Below are positions 22,366 through 31,728 of a stretch of DNA of 64,000 nt, piece after piece. The translations under genes and the position numbers were made by a program. The notes below the pieces were generated by a model, which did no database searches, was not told the DNA's origin, and worked only from the letters and a program-made list of their open reading frames with translations. This DNA is from Pseudomaricurvus albidus (GTDB lineage Bacteria; Pseudomonadota; Gammaproteobacteria; Pseudomonadales; Cellvibrionaceae). The DNA is taken from the NCBI RefSeq assembly GCF_018863235.1, contig NZ_JAHKRS010000004.1, positions 186,001 through 250,000 of the forward strand. Reading direction: 5' to 3'. Each line of letters starts with the position of its first letter. Position 1 is the first letter of the stretch.

Positions 22366-22587
22366 ATGTTGTTTTTCAAAAGGCGTAAAGCGCGTTCAGC
22401 GGTTTCTGTTGCCATTTTGGCCTCGCTGGCGTTTCTTGCGCTGGCGGTATGGGGTTGGGGGGTGCCGCTGGAAACCATCGGTAATTTCTTTCTGATTTCA
22501 ACGGTCTTGATTCTTGGGTTGATTCTGGCCGCCGTCGTCATGGTAATGTTTATCAAGCTGATTCAGAGATTCTTCCATCGGGATTGA
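22366..22587 (+). CDS. Small two-helix membrane protein
   Basis: The 73-residue protein begins with the basic MLFFKRRKARSA. It has two hydrophobic segments (about 13-32 and 36-65) and ends in a basic tail, RFFHRD. I recall similar small proteins in Pseudomonas and Marinobacter without a function. AAAGG lies a few bases upstream of the ATG. It sits between the HAD gene and an AraC regulator; nothing in the context assigns a role. Confidence 0.7.
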   Translation: MLFFKRRKARSAVSVAILASLAFLALAVWGWGVPLETIGNFFLISTVLILGLILAAVVMVMFIKLIQRFFHRD

Positions 22588-22656
22588 AATTGATGACTAA
22601 ATTTATCAAAATGGTCATTCCTGAGGTCCCAGTCCTCCCTAAGCGGTAGCCCTTCT

Positions 22657-23733
22657 ATGCCCATTTTTGACAGTTCTGTTCCCGTTGAGTACGCGCGAGC
22701 TTTGTTATCTGCTGCTGAAGAGCAGGGTTGTGATACCCGGGAGTTACTGGCCGACTTGGGTATTTACCCGGAAGACATCGAAGATGGCCGCTTTTTTTCG
22801 GCAGTAAAATATGGACAGCTTTATCAGCGCATTATGTGGCTGATGCAGGATGAATGCTTCGGCATGATGTCTGGAGGCAAGGTTCGCTGGGGCTCTTTCC
22901 GGCTGCTTTGTCTTACGTTGATTCACTGTGAAAACCTTCGTCAGGCGATCATCCGGGCGGGTGAATTCAGTGAAATTTGCCGGGGGTTTCGGGTTCGTTC
23001 CATTCTCGTGGAAGGTGAGGGTGAACTGGCATCGATTCGTATGGCAGGTATTGAATCCCTGTCCGAAGAAGCCTTCCAGGAAATGATGAGTGTTGATAAT
23101 GCGGACAGTATTCGTACCTCTCTTGCTGTTTGGCATCGGTTTCACTGTTGGCTGATTGGGCAGGAAATCCCTCTCGTGTCCATCAGCTTCAGCTTTCCTT
23201 GCCCTGAGTCTTTCAGGGCTCTGGCGGAATCCTATCCCGCACAGATTCAGTTTAACCAGCCCTACAATGGCTTTGAATTGCATAAGGATTATCTGGATGC
23301 CAGGGTGATTCAAAATCCCCAGACTTTAGATGAGTTCATCCGGATGGCACCCTATCATCTGGTGATCAGCGACAGTGCTCGCAGTACCCTAAAGTCCAAA
23401 GTCCGTACCATTTTGTCCAAAGATGTTAGTGAGTCTATGCCCGGCGCTGAGGCTGTTGCCTCCCAGCTCAATTTGTCGGTGACCACTCTGCGTCGTCATT
23501 TGCAGCAGGAAAATACCTCATTTCAGAAAATCAAAGATGAATGTCGTCTCGAAGCAGCCATTCATTACCTGGGTTGTAAAGACCTTACCAACAGTGTCAT
23601 TTCCGAGCGTCTGGGGTTTGATGAAACCAGTGCTTTCTTCAGAGCATTCAAAAAGTGGACGGGTCTGACGCCGGGCGAATATCGTAAACAAATGGCCATG
23701 GAGCAGGGGGCTGGCGGCTCTGAGTCGCGTTAA
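22657..23733 (+). CDS. AraC-family regulator (OruR/GbdR-like N-terminal domain)
   Basis: The 358-residue protein has a long N-terminal ligand-binding domain of the type found in OruR-like AraC regulators (FGMMSGGKVRWGSFRLLCLTL). A C-terminal pair of helix-turn-helix motifs follows (about 255-350), with LNLSVTTLRRHLQQE and GFDETSAFFRAFKKWTG. It lies 294 bases upstream of the acyl-CoA dehydrogenase-SCP2-acyl-CoA ligase run on the same strand and is a good candidate for their activator. The ligand is unknown. Confidence 0.87.
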   Translation: MPIFDSSVPVEYARALLSAAEEQGCDTRELLADLGIYPEDIEDGRFFSAVKYGQLYQRIMWLMQDECFGMMSGGKVRWGSFRLLCLTLIHCENLRQAIIRAGEFSEICRGFRVRSILVEGEGELASIRMAGIESLSEEAFQEMMSVDNADSIRTSLAVWHRFHCWLIGQEIPLVSISFSFPCPESFRALAESYPAQIQFNQPYNGFELHKDYLDARVIQNPQTLDEFIRMAPYHLVISDSARSTLKSKVRTILSKDVSESMPGAEAVASQLNLSVTTLRRHLQQENTSFQKIKDECRLEAAIHYLGCKDLTNSVISERLGFDETSAFFRAFKKWTGLTPGEYRKQMAMEQGAGGSESR

Positions 23734-24027
23734 AGCCTGACTTGTCAGTCAAGCATTGCGGTTATTTCCAGAGCGTCTGTGACCGGTGGGTCTACTGTCC
23801 TTTTTGTCCTTATTCTGGGCTATAGTCATATTTGTTAGTGAATGTAGTCATTTTTGCCATTGAGCGAAATTGATGAATTCGGGATTCTAACGTCTGTTTC
23901 ATTTATGGTCTGAAAAACCAAATAAGTGTCTGAAATTGTTCTAAAAGCTCAGCCTTGTGGCTCAGTGGAACAGGCTTCAGGTACTGCCTAAGACATATTA
24001 CTTCAAGCAAAGACAGAGGTTATCAGG
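23734..24027. other. 294-base gap with a perfect palindrome
   Basis: TGACTTGTCAGTCA (23738-23751, 5-4-5) lies just after the AraC stop codon and ahead of the acyl-CoA dehydrogenase gene. It could be an operator. The rest of the gap shows no gene. Confidence 0.4.
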
Positions 24028-25812
24028 ATGGCTGAGTACAAAACGCCTTTACGTGACATGCAGTTCACCATGTATGAGTTGCTGGATTACGAACAGCACT
24101 GGCAGAGTCTCCCCAAGTTCGAAGAAACCGGTGCAGACATCGCCAATGCGATCATGGAAGAAAATGCGAAATTTTGTGAAAACGTACTCGCACCCCTGAA
24201 CCAGTCCGGTGACGCTGAAGGTTGTCAGTGGAATGACGGTGAAGTGACTACACCCAAAGGTTTCAAAGAAGCGTATCAGCAGTTCGTTGAAGCCGGTTGG
24301 CCGTCAATGACGCACAGCCCTGATCATGGTGGTCAAGGTCTGCCACCGTCACTGGGTTTGATTCTGAACGAAATGGTTGGCACTGCTAACTGGTCCTGGG
24401 GAATGTACCCCGGTCTTTCCCACGGTGCGATGAATACCATCGAAGAGCACGGCACCGATGAGCAAAAAGAAGTTTACCTGACCAAGCTGGTAAGCGGTGA
24501 GTGGACTGGCACCATGTGCCTGACTGAGCCTCACTGTGGTACTGACCTGGGTATGCTGCGTACCAAGGCAGAGCCTAATGCTGACGGTTCATACGCAATT
24601 TCCGGTACCAAGATCTTTATCTCTGCCGGCGAGCACGATATGGCTGAGAACATTGTTCACATTGTTCTGGCTCGTCTCCCGGATGCGCCTGAAGGTACCA
24701 AAGGTATTTCACTGTTTATTGTGCCTAAATTTAATGTTGCCGAGGACGGTTCTATCGCTGAACGCAACGGTGTGGTTTGTGGTTCTATCGAGCACAAGAT
24801 GGGTATTAAAGCCAGCGCCACCTGTGTAATGAACTTTGACGGTGCCAAAGGTTTCCTGATTGGACCTCCAAACCGTGGTTTGAACTGCATGTTCACCTTT
24901 ATGAACACAGCCCGTCTGGGTACTGCATTGCAAGGCGTTGCGCACGCAGAGCTGGGTTTCCAGAAGTCTCTGGATTACGCTCGCGACCGTCTGCAAATGC
25001 GCTCTCTGAGCGGCGTTAAAAACCCTGATGGTCCTGCGGATCCCATCATTGTTCACCCAGACGTTCGTCGTATGCTGTTGACCCAGAAGTCCTTCGCCGA
25101 AGGTGGCCGTATGCTGATGGCTTACTGTGGCAAGCTGGTTGATGTTATCAGTAACGGTGATGAAGAGTCTGCGAAAGAAGCTGATGGCAAACTGGCCTTC
25201 CTGACACCAATTGCCAAGGCATTCCTGACCGAAGTAGGTTTTGAATCCGCAAACCATGGTGTTCAGTGTTTTGGTGGTCACGGTTTCATTTCCGAGTGGG
25301 GTGCAGAGCAGAACGTTCGTGATTGCCGTATCTCCATGTTGTATGAAGGCACTACCGGTATTCAGGCGCTGGACTTGCTGGGTCGTAAGGTCTTGATGAC
25401 TCAGGGCGAAATTATGAAGCCTTTCACCAAGGAAATTCATAAGTTCTGTCAGGCTAACGAAGGTAATCCTCTGATTGCAAAACTGGCCGAAGCGAACAAG
25501 CAATGGGGCGATCTCACTATGAAAGTGGGCATGGCTGCCATGGAAAACCCTGATGAAGTCGGCGCGGCATCTGTGGATTATCTGATGTTCTCCGGTTATG
25601 TTGCTTTGGCATACTTCTGGGCTCTGGCTGCGGTTAAAGCGCAGGCGGCTCTGGATGAAGGTCAGGGTGATGCAGCTTTCTACACTGCCAAAGTCCAAAC
25701 TGCGAAATTCTACTTTGCCCGTATCCTTCCTCGTACCGAGTCACTGGCAACGACCATGACCTCCGGTGCCGACAGCCTGATGGATATGGATGCAGAATCT
25801 TTCGCATTTTGA
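24028..25812 (+). CDS. Acyl-CoA dehydrogenase with C-terminal extension (DmdC-like)
   Basis: The 594-residue protein has the N, middle and C domains of acyl-CoA dehydrogenases: MCLTEPHCGTDLG in the FAD-binding part, a GGHGFISEWGAEQNVRD segment, and the catalytic glutamate in LYEGTTGIQALDLLGRK. A C-terminal extension of about 150 residues follows, as in the FadE/DmdC group. The enzyme would introduce the alpha-beta double bond in an acyl-CoA. The order ACAD, SCP2 protein, acyl-CoA ligase indicates fatty acid activation and oxidation; chain length and branching cannot be read. AGAGG precedes the ATG. Confidence 0.92.
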   Translation: MAEYKTPLRDMQFTMYELLDYEQHWQSLPKFEETGADIANAIMEENAKFCENVLAPLNQSGDAEGCQWNDGEVTTPKGFKEAYQQFVEAGWPSMTHSPDHGGQGLPPSLGLILNEMVGTANWSWGMYPGLSHGAMNTIEEHGTDEQKEVYLTKLVSGEWTGTMCLTEPHCGTDLGMLRTKAEPNADGSYAISGTKIFISAGEHDMAENIVHIVLARLPDAPEGTKGISLFIVPKFNVAEDGSIAERNGVVCGSIEHKMGIKASATCVMNFDGAKGFLIGPPNRGLNCMFTFMNTARLGTALQGVAHAELGFQKSLDYARDRLQMRSLSGVKNPDGPADPIIVHPDVRRMLLTQKSFAEGGRMLMAYCGKLVDVISNGDEESAKEADGKLAFLTPIAKAFLTEVGFESANHGVQCFGGHGFISEWGAEQNVRDCRISMLYEGTTGIQALDLLGRKVLMTQGEIMKPFTKEIHKFCQANEGNPLIAKLAEANKQWGDLTMKVGMAAMENPDEVGAASVDYLMFSGYVALAYFWALAAVKAQAALDEGQGDAAFYTAKVQTAKFYFARILPRTESLATTMTSGADSLMDMDAESFAF

Positions 25813-25833
25813 TCGTAGGGCATTGCTTTATTT

Positions 25834-26148
25834 ATGCCTGATCTGAAAGAAGTGTTCCTTCAGGCCCAGGGCCGTTTCGACCAGGAAGCGGCCGAGGGGC
25901 TTGAAGCGTGTGTACAGATAACAATCCCCGACGCCGGGGATTGTTATCTTGTCGTGTCTGACTCTCAGTGTTCGTTGTATGAAGGAGTCAGTGAGGCACC
26001 TACGGCAACCTTAACCATGGATCTGCAAACCTTCATCGACGTGCTCAACGGCAGTCTGAATGGAATGCAAGCCTTTATGTTTGGTCGAATAAAAGCCGAG
26101 GGGAATATCTCACACGCCACCCGCTTATCCGAGCTGTTTCCATTATAA
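25834..26148 (+). CDS. SCP2 sterol-carrier-domain protein
   Basis: The 104-residue protein is a stand-alone SCP2 domain, with ATLTMDLQTFIDVLNGSLNGMQAFMFGRIKAEGN as the typical central stretch, given here only to name it by its 26010-26100 position. Such proteins bind acyl chains or acyl-CoAs in a hydrophobic tunnel. It begins 22 bases after the acyl-CoA dehydrogenase and is very probably translated from the same mRNA. A hairpin terminator follows. Confidence 0.85.
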   Translation: MPDLKEVFLQAQGRFDQEAAEGLEACVQITIPDAGDCYLVVSDSQCSLYEGVSEAPTATLTMDLQTFIDVLNGSLNGMQAFMFGRIKAEGNISHATRLSELFPL

Positions 26149-26176
26149 AATTACGCGATAATTCAGCGTTGAATAG

Positions 26177-26221
26177 CCCTTGACTTTACCTGTTACGAAA
26201 TAAGTAAAGTCCAGGGTCTTT
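26177..26221 (+). terminator. Hairpin terminator after the SCP2 gene
   Basis: A 13-bp stem (cccttgactttac with gtaaagtccaggg, one G-U pair) and a 14-base loop are followed by tcttttag. The T-run is short. It separates the ACAD-SCP2 unit from the acyl-CoA ligase gene. Confidence 0.65.
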
Positions 26222-26334
26222 TAGTATTAGAATGAGAACAAAAAGTACAGTGCATACTGTCAAAACGGCAACAATAGCCGTCGGCATTTTGTATATCTGG
26301 CCACGAGAGATGATGTTCTTGCCTGGGAGGAAGA

Positions 26335-27975
26335 ATGGATACGAGCAATTTACATACAATACCTGATGTTTTTCTGGAAGCGTTTAAACAGTTTAAAGAC
26401 AAACCCGCTTTCACATGTCTGGGTAAAACACTTACCTATGGCGAAATAGACCGCTATAGTGAGCAATTCGCCAGTTATCTTCAAAACCACACCAAGTTAC
26501 AGCCAGGCGACCGTGTTGCGGTTCAGTTGGCAAACATCCTTCAATACCCGGTAGCCATGTTCGGTATTATGCGGGCGGGTATGATTCTGGTTAACACCAA
26601 TCCAATGTACACCGAGCGTGAAGTTGAGCATCAACTGAATGACTCCGGGGCTAAAGTGTTGGTAGTTATGTCTAATGTTGCCAGCGCCGCAGCTAACGTA
26701 ATTGAAAATACCAGCGTAGAGCAGGTCATCGTGACGGACGCTGCTGATCTGCATGGTTTCCCAATGGGGCCTGTGATCAATTTTGTAGCTAAACATGTGA
26801 AGAAGCTGGTGCCGGACTTTTCTTTCCCAAATCAGGTATCCTTCAAACATGCTTTGAAGCTTGGTGCTGGAAGTTCTGCGAAGCCCGTCACTGTTGACCC
26901 GTCAGATGTGGCTGTCTTGCAATACACCGGTGGTACTACGGGTGTAGCGAAAGGTGCAATGCTGATGCACAGCAATATCGTTGCAAACATGAAACAGCTG
27001 GAAGATCGACTTGGCGACGTAACTGAAATTGGTAATGAGACCTATGTTGCTCCATTACCGTTGTATCACATCTATGCGTTTACCATTCATTGCATGATGT
27101 TGGTATGTACGGGAAATCACAGCATATTGATTCCCAATCCCCGTGATCTGGATGGTTTTGTTAAGGCCATGCAGGCTCAAAAGATTACCGGTTTTGTTGG
27201 GCTTAATACATTGTTCAACGGCTTATGTCATAACCCGGCCTTTAAAGATCTGGATTTCTCCAATCTTAAAACAACTGCATCGGGTGGGATGGCGCTTACC
27301 AGTGATGTAGGTGCAATGTGGAAAAAGGTTACCGGTTGTCAGGTCTCTGAAGGTTATGGCATGACTGAGACATCACCGGTGATATCGACCAATCCACCAG
27401 ATGCGATTCATCCTGGTACTGTTGGTACTCCAGTTCTGAACACCGAAATCAAAGTGGTTGATGATAACGGCAATGAAGTCGCTAAAGGTGAGTCTGGCGA
27501 GCTGCTGGTTCGTGGCCCTCAGGTTATGAAAGGTTATTGGCTGCGTCCTGAAGCAACAGCCGAGATTTTGAGTGAAGACGGTTGGTTGAACACTGGTGAT
27601 ATGGCTGTTATTACTGATGACGGCTACATCAAGATCGTTGATCGCAAGAAAGACATGATCATTGTCTCAGGGTTTAATGTTTACCCAAATGAGATCGAGG
27701 ATGAAGTGTGTAAACATCCCGGTGTGCTTGAAGCTGCAGCGATCGGTGTGCCTGATGCGAAAACGGGTGAAGCGGTTAAGCTGTTTATAGTTAAAGAAGA
27801 TGCGTCATTGACCGTTGATGATGTGATTGCATTCTGCCGCAAGCAGTTGACCGCTTATAAAGTGCCTCGCCAGATTGAATTCAGAGAAGACCTGCCGAAG
27901 TCAAATGTGGGCAAGATTCTGCGTCGTGAACTGAAAGATGAAGAGTCCGCGAAGCAGGCTGGTAAAGCTGCTTAA
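26335..27975 (+). CDS. Long-chain acyl-CoA ligase, FadD type
   Basis: The 546-residue AMP-binding enzyme activates fatty acids to acyl-CoA through an acyl-AMP. It has the P-loop motif YTGGTTGVAKGAMLMHSN, the GYGMTETSP motif, WLNTGDMAVITDDGY, and the C-terminal lysine motif LPKSNVGKILRREL. There is no signal peptide; like FadD it should associate with the inner membrane. GGGAGGA precedes the ATG. A strong terminator follows. Together with the upstream dehydrogenase it supports a fatty acid degradation role. Confidence 0.92.
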   Translation: MDTSNLHTIPDVFLEAFKQFKDKPAFTCLGKTLTYGEIDRYSEQFASYLQNHTKLQPGDRVAVQLANILQYPVAMFGIMRAGMILVNTNPMYTEREVEHQLNDSGAKVLVVMSNVASAAANVIENTSVEQVIVTDAADLHGFPMGPVINFVAKHVKKLVPDFSFPNQVSFKHALKLGAGSSAKPVTVDPSDVAVLQYTGGTTGVAKGAMLMHSNIVANMKQLEDRLGDVTEIGNETYVAPLPLYHIYAFTIHCMMLVCTGNHSILIPNPRDLDGFVKAMQAQKITGFVGLNTLFNGLCHNPAFKDLDFSNLKTTASGGMALTSDVGAMWKKVTGCQVSEGYGMTETSPVISTNPPDAIHPGTVGTPVLNTEIKVVDDNGNEVAKGESGELLVRGPQVMKGYWLRPEATAEILSEDGWLNTGDMAVITDDGYIKIVDRKKDMIIVSGFNVYPNEIEDEVCKHPGVLEAAAIGVPDAKTGEAVKLFIVKEDASLTVDDVIAFCRKQLTAYKVPRQIEFREDLPKSNVGKILRRELKDEESAKQAGKAA

Positions 27976-27999
27976 TGTTTAAGTATCTTTTCTACGTTT

Positions 28000-28031
28000 A
28001 CAAAAAAGGCAGCTCGCGCTGCCTTTTTTGT
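28000..28031. terminator. Bidirectional intrinsic terminator
   Basis: The perfect stem aaaaaaggcagc/gctgcctttttt with a TCGC loop lies between the convergent acyl-CoA ligase gene and the minus-strand oxidoreductase gene and can serve both. Confidence 0.93.
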
Positions 28032-28055
28032 ATCTTTGGAATCTGTGACTGGCTG

Positions 28056-29078
28056 TTAGTCAGCAATATGCACCAGTTGTTTGCCAAAGTTTTTGCCTTT
28101 GAGCATGCCTTTAAAAGCTTCGATGGCATTATCAAGGCCCTCTGCAACTGACTCACGGTATTTGAGTTTTCCACTTTTAACCTGTTCTGCCAGAAGTTCC
28201 GTAAGTTCCTGATGCTGGTCCTGCCACTCGGTGACCACAAAAAAGCGATGCTCAGGTGGTTCGGGCAGTGCCCCGAGAATATGGAAGGGGGTTTCAACCT
28301 GCCCAATATTCTCTGAGTTGTAAGCAGAGACATAACCGCAAATAGGAGCACGAGAGCCTTTGTTCAATAGTTGAGCTACAGCTTTAGTAACATCTCCTCC
28401 GACGTTCTCGAAATAGACGTCAATGCCATCGGGGCAAGCAGCTTTTAGTTTTTCCAGAAGATCGCCTTCTTTGTAGTCAACGCAGGCATCAAAACCCAAC
28501 TCTTCAACGACGTAGCGGCATTTCTCCGGGCCACCGGCGATGCCTACAGCTCGACAACCTAATTGTTTGGCTGTTTGTCCAACAACTGTGCCCACTGGGC
28601 CCGATGCCGCGGCTACAACTACGGTTTCACCGGCTTGCGGTTTACCAACGTAGGTGAGGCCACAATAACCGGTTCGTCCGGGCATGCCTGCCACACCCAG
28701 ATACGCCTGCAGGGGGATACCGTTGGGTTTAATCTTGTAAATCATGGTTTCAGTGTCATCAGCGATGTAATATTCCTGCCAGCCTGAATAGCTGGTCACC
28801 AGGTCGCCGACACTGAAGTTCTCGTTCTTTGATTCAATCACTCTGCCTACGGATTCTCCCGCCATGACATCGCCAATCGCCACCGGGTCTACATAACTTT
28901 CAGTATCGTTCATGCGAGGGCGCATATAGGGGTCCAGGGAGAGCCACAATATTTGAATCAGGTATTCTCCGTCTTTCAGCTCTCTGACCGGGGTGGACGT
29001 GAGAGTCAAATCACCGTCTTGTAATTCACCTTGTGGGCGTTTGCTGAGAATGATCGAGCGATTTTGATACTGACTCAT
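28056..29078 (-). CDS. NADP-dependent alkenal/enone reductase (CurA/PTGR1-like MDR)
   Basis: This 340-residue medium-chain dehydrogenase/reductase lacks zinc ligands. It has the leukotriene B4 dehydrogenase-type start SLDPYMRPRMND and the cofactor motif AAASGPVGTVVGQTAKQLG, with YFENVGGD further on. Relatives reduce the carbon-carbon double bond of alpha,beta-unsaturated aldehydes and ketones such as 4-hydroxynonenal and 15-oxo-prostaglandins. It is the last gene of a seven-gene minus-strand run that carries hydroxyacyl-CoA-type enzymes. The in vivo substrate is inference. Confidence 0.87.
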   Translation of the reverse strand: MSQYQNRSIILSKRPQGELQDGDLTLTSTPVRELKDGEYLIQILWLSLDPYMRPRMNDTESYVDPVAIGDVMAGESVGRVIESKNENFSVGDLVTSYSGWQEYYIADDTETMIYKIKPNGIPLQAYLGVAGMPGRTGYCGLTYVGKPQAGETVVVAAASGPVGTVVGQTAKQLGCRAVGIAGGPEKCRYVVEELGFDACVDYKEGDLLEKLKAACPDGIDVYFENVGGDVTKAVAQLLNKGSRAPICGYVSAYNSENIGQVETPFHILGALPEPPEHRFFVVTEWQDQHQELTELLAEQVKSGKLKYRESVAEGLDNAIEAFKGMLKGKNFGKQLVHIAD

Positions 29079-29108
29079 AATAAAAACCTCTTGAAAAGGG
29101 ATGTTGTT

Positions 29109-30059
29109 TTATAGCTGTTTTAAAAACCGTATTAAGTGCGTATTCACTTGTTCTGGTTTTTCCTGCTGAATCCAGTGGCCACAGTTTTTCAGTTTTTTTA
29201 TCTCTATATTGGGGACAATTTCTTTCATGCGTTCCAGCTCGCCACCAACCTCTGGCACCGGATCGTGATCACCGTAGAGAAATAGGGCAGGTTGAGTGAT
29301 GGTGTTGTTACCATAGCTCTCACTTAAGGCCCAGTTACGATCTATGTTGCGATAGTAGTTCAGAGGCCCTGTTAAACCGTTGCGGGTAAAAGCCTCTATA
29401 TAGACATTAGCTTCTGCTTCCGTCATAAAGTCAGGGAGCTTCCCCGGGTCAGGCATGGCCTGAAACAATTTTGCATCCGCTGGACAATCGGAAAGGGTAA
29501 ACTTGCCGTCGCCATTGGCGCTGACGGGCCACCAAAAACTGCGTAGAAAGCGAGGTATATCACTTTCCAGTTCCTTTTCTGCGATGCCAGGTTGCTGGAA
29601 GTACAAAATATAATAAAAACGATCAGTGAAAAGCCGTTTAAAGCCCTCTGTCGGCGGGCGCTTGGAGCGACCTCCGTAGGGAACGCTCATGCAGATAACG
29701 GCTCTGACGCGGTCGGGAAAACGCAACGTGGTGTGCCAGGCGGTTGGTGCTCCAAAGTCGTGGCCAACGCAGACAAAAGTTTCATATCCCAGTTGAGTGG
29801 CTATGTCTGCCATGTCATTACTGAGTGAGACTTGATTATAGCGATCAGTTTCGTTTGGCTTGTCGGTTTCGCCATAACCCGGCATGTCTACTGCTACTGC
29901 TTTGAAACCTGATTCAGCCAGAGCAGGAAGCTGATTTCTCCAGGAGTACCAGGATTCCGGAAAGCCGTGCGTGAACAGAACCAGAGGACCGCTTCCACAA
30001 CTGACAAGATGATAGCGAAGTCCATTAACTACAAGGTATGAGTCTTCCATCTTGGTCAT
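29109..30059 (-). CDS. Soluble epoxide hydrolase-like alpha/beta hydrolase
   Basis: The 316-residue alpha/beta hydrolase has the oxyanion motif HGFPESWYSWRNQL and the nucleophile aspartate in CVGHDFGAPTAW. It has the acid in YGDHDPV and the base histidine in NCGHWIQQEKP. The cap contains YYILYFQQPGIAEKEL, whose tyrosine matches the ring-opening residue of bacterial epoxide hydrolases. The nucleophile being Asp rather than Ser favours an epoxide hydrolase (or dehalogenase) over an esterase. The start may be ATG 30059 or the methionine three codons downstream. It lies in the seven-gene lipid-type run. Confidence 0.84.
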   Translation of the reverse strand: MTKMEDSYLVVNGLRYHLVSCGSGPLVLFTHGFPESWYSWRNQLPALAESGFKAVAVDMPGYGETDKPNETDRYNQVSLSNDMADIATQLGYETFVCVGHDFGAPTAWHTTLRFPDRVRAVICMSVPYGGRSKRPPTEGFKRLFTDRFYYILYFQQPGIAEKELESDIPRFLRSFWWPVSANGDGKFTLSDCPADAKLFQAMPDPGKLPDFMTEAEANVYIEAFTRNGLTGPLNYYRNIDRNWALSESYGNNTITQPALFLYGDHDPVPEVGGELERMKEIVPNIEIKKLKNCGHWIQQEKPEQVNTHLIRFLKQL

Positions 30060-30124
30060 TCAATTATCTCAGGTTGCCTAGTCTTGAGTACTTGCCGGGT
30101 TTCCGCCCGGCATTGAGTCGTGGA

Positions 30125-30892
30125 TCAGAGCGCTGATACACCACCATCAATAGCGATAGTTTGGCCTGTCATGTAGGTATTGCCCGGAGAGCAGAGTAAT
30201 AACATGACATTGGTGATTTCTTCAGGCTGGCCCAGTCGCTTCATGGGAGCACCGCGACTCAGGAATGACTCCAGTTGTTCGGTTCCACCGGCACCCAGTT
30301 CAGATTCAGTGACCAGCGGAGTCAGGCTGAAGAACGGACACACTGCGTTAACACGGATACCATTCTTTGCAAATTCTACAGCAGCAGTTTTGGTCAAACC
30401 GATGACCGCGTGCTTGGCAGCTGAGTAGGCTGCAATCTTGGGGGCGCCTCCAAGTCCAGCCATAGAGCTGACGTTGAGGATGATACCTTCGCCCTGATCC
30501 TTCATGACTTTAAGCTGGTGTTTCATCCCGTACATAACACCTTTGACATTGATGTCGAACTGGCGGTCAGTAATTTCTGTGGTGATGTCAGTGAAGGCCA
30601 TGAAGCCTTGGCCAACACCGGCGTTATTTACAGCAATATCCAGCTTGCCATAAATTTCCGTGGCGGCTTCTACCATGGCTTGACACTCAGCTTCCTGAGA
30701 CACGTCACACTTCATGGCAATGGCTGGGCCGGAGAGGCTGGCAGCTACGGCTTGCACGCCTTCTTCATTGACATCACCCAGAACCAGTTTTGCGCCACGG
30801 CTGGAAAAATCCATGGCCAGTTGTTTACCAAAACCACTGGCAGCGCCTGTGATCAGAACCACTTTGTCAGTAAAGTCGAGTAAAGGATCCAT
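30125..30892 (-). CDS. SDR-family dehydrogenase
   Basis: The 255-residue short-chain dehydrogenase has the cofactor motif TGAASGFG, NNAGVG, the active serine in NVSSMAG, and the YSAAK catalytic pair. It ends in GQTIAIDGG. It probably oxidises or reduces a hydroxy/keto group on an acyl-CoA intermediate. It is closely similar to the next SDR (30917-31684) in length, in the VCPF segment after the active site and in the C-terminus, which suggests a tandem duplication. Confidence 0.87.
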   Translation of the reverse strand: MDPLLDFTDKVVLITGAASGFGKQLAMDFSSRGAKLVLGDVNEEGVQAVAASLSGPAIAMKCDVSQEAECQAMVEAATEIYGKLDIAVNNAGVGQGFMAFTDITTEITDRQFDINVKGVMYGMKHQLKVMKDQGEGIILNVSSMAGLGGAPKIAAYSAAKHAVIGLTKTAAVEFAKNGIRVNAVCPFFSLTPLVTESELGAGGTEQLESFLSRGAPMKRLGQPEEITNVMLLLCSPGNTYMTGQTIAIDGGVSAL

Positions 30893-30916
30893 TATTATCT
30901 CTCTAGAAAAATTAAC

Positions 30917-31684
30917 TTAAACAGCGGTCATGCCGCCATCGACAACCAGTTCGTGACCGGTCATGTAAGAGTTCTCTTTGCTGCAAGCAAAGAGCACAGC
31001 CTGAATAACTTCTTCGGGCTGAGCCACTCGTTTCAACGCCGCGGTCTTTCCAAAGTGCTTTAATGCTGCTTCACGATCCGGAAATTTTTTCAGCGTTTGT
31101 TCAAACATATCGGTCATCGTGATAAATGGACAAACTGCGTTAACCCGGATATTGAATTTGCCATATTCAAATGCCGCACTCTTGGTTAAACCAATCACCG
31201 CGTGTTTGCTGGCCGCATAGGCTGACATAAAGGGGGCTCCGCCAACCCCTGCAACAGAAGCAATATTACAGATAGCGCCACCACCTTGAGTTTGCATATG
31301 CTTGATCTGGTATTTCATGCAGAGGAAAACGCCCTGGACATTAATGTCCATGGTGCGCTGATAATCTTCCAAGGGCGTATCGGCAAGCAGATTGTGGGCG
31401 GGATCAATTCCAGCATTGTTAATCGCAGCATCCAGACGATCAAAGTGATTGACTGTATCTTCAATGAAGGTTTTGACCTGCTCTTCGTCCCGTACATCAC
31501 AAAGGCGGGTAAGTACCTCAATATCTTTCTGGCGAAGCTCGTTGGCCAGCTGTTCCAGCTTTTCTTCATTGATGTCGCCAAGCGCCAGCTTTGCTCCCTG
31601 AGCGCCAAATTGTCTGGCGGCCTCTTGACCAAGACCGCCACTGGCACCGGTTATCAAAACAACCTGATTTTGGTAGTTGTTCAT
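30917..31684 (-). CDS. SDR-family dehydrogenase (paralogue of neighbour)
   Basis: The 255-residue SDR has TGASGGLG, NNAGID, NIASVAG and YAASK in the standard places and ends GHELVVDGG. I start it at the ATG at 31684, after a GAGAG stretch. An upstream frame extension to 31762 would overlap the preceding SDR and adds nothing conserved. Substrate unknown; context points to hydroxyacyl or ketoacyl-CoA chemistry. Confidence 0.87.
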   Translation of the reverse strand: MNNYQNQVVLITGASGGLGQEAARQFGAQGAKLALGDINEEKLEQLANELRQKDIEVLTRLCDVRDEEQVKTFIEDTVNHFDRLDAAINNAGIDPAHNLLADTPLEDYQRTMDINVQGVFLCMKYQIKHMQTQGGGAICNIASVAGVGGAPFMSAYAASKHAVIGLTKSAAFEYGKFNIRVNAVCPFITMTDMFEQTLKKFPDREAALKHFGKTAALKRVAQPEEVIQAVLFACSKENSYMTGHELVVDGGMTAV

Positions 31685-31728
31685 TCTGCCATTCTCTCTT
31701 TCTGCACTAGTGCTATTTGTTGGTTTTT

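Noticed and set aside
23950-24030. A PsrA-like operator (gaaac-N-gtttc) before the fatty acid genes.
   Set aside because: Only half-sites were found upstream of the dehydrogenase and the acyl-CoA ligase genes.
24709-25698. A 329-codon minus-strand frame inside the acyl-CoA dehydrogenase gene.
   Set aside because: It is the mirror of a conserved, full-length gene and has no start signals.
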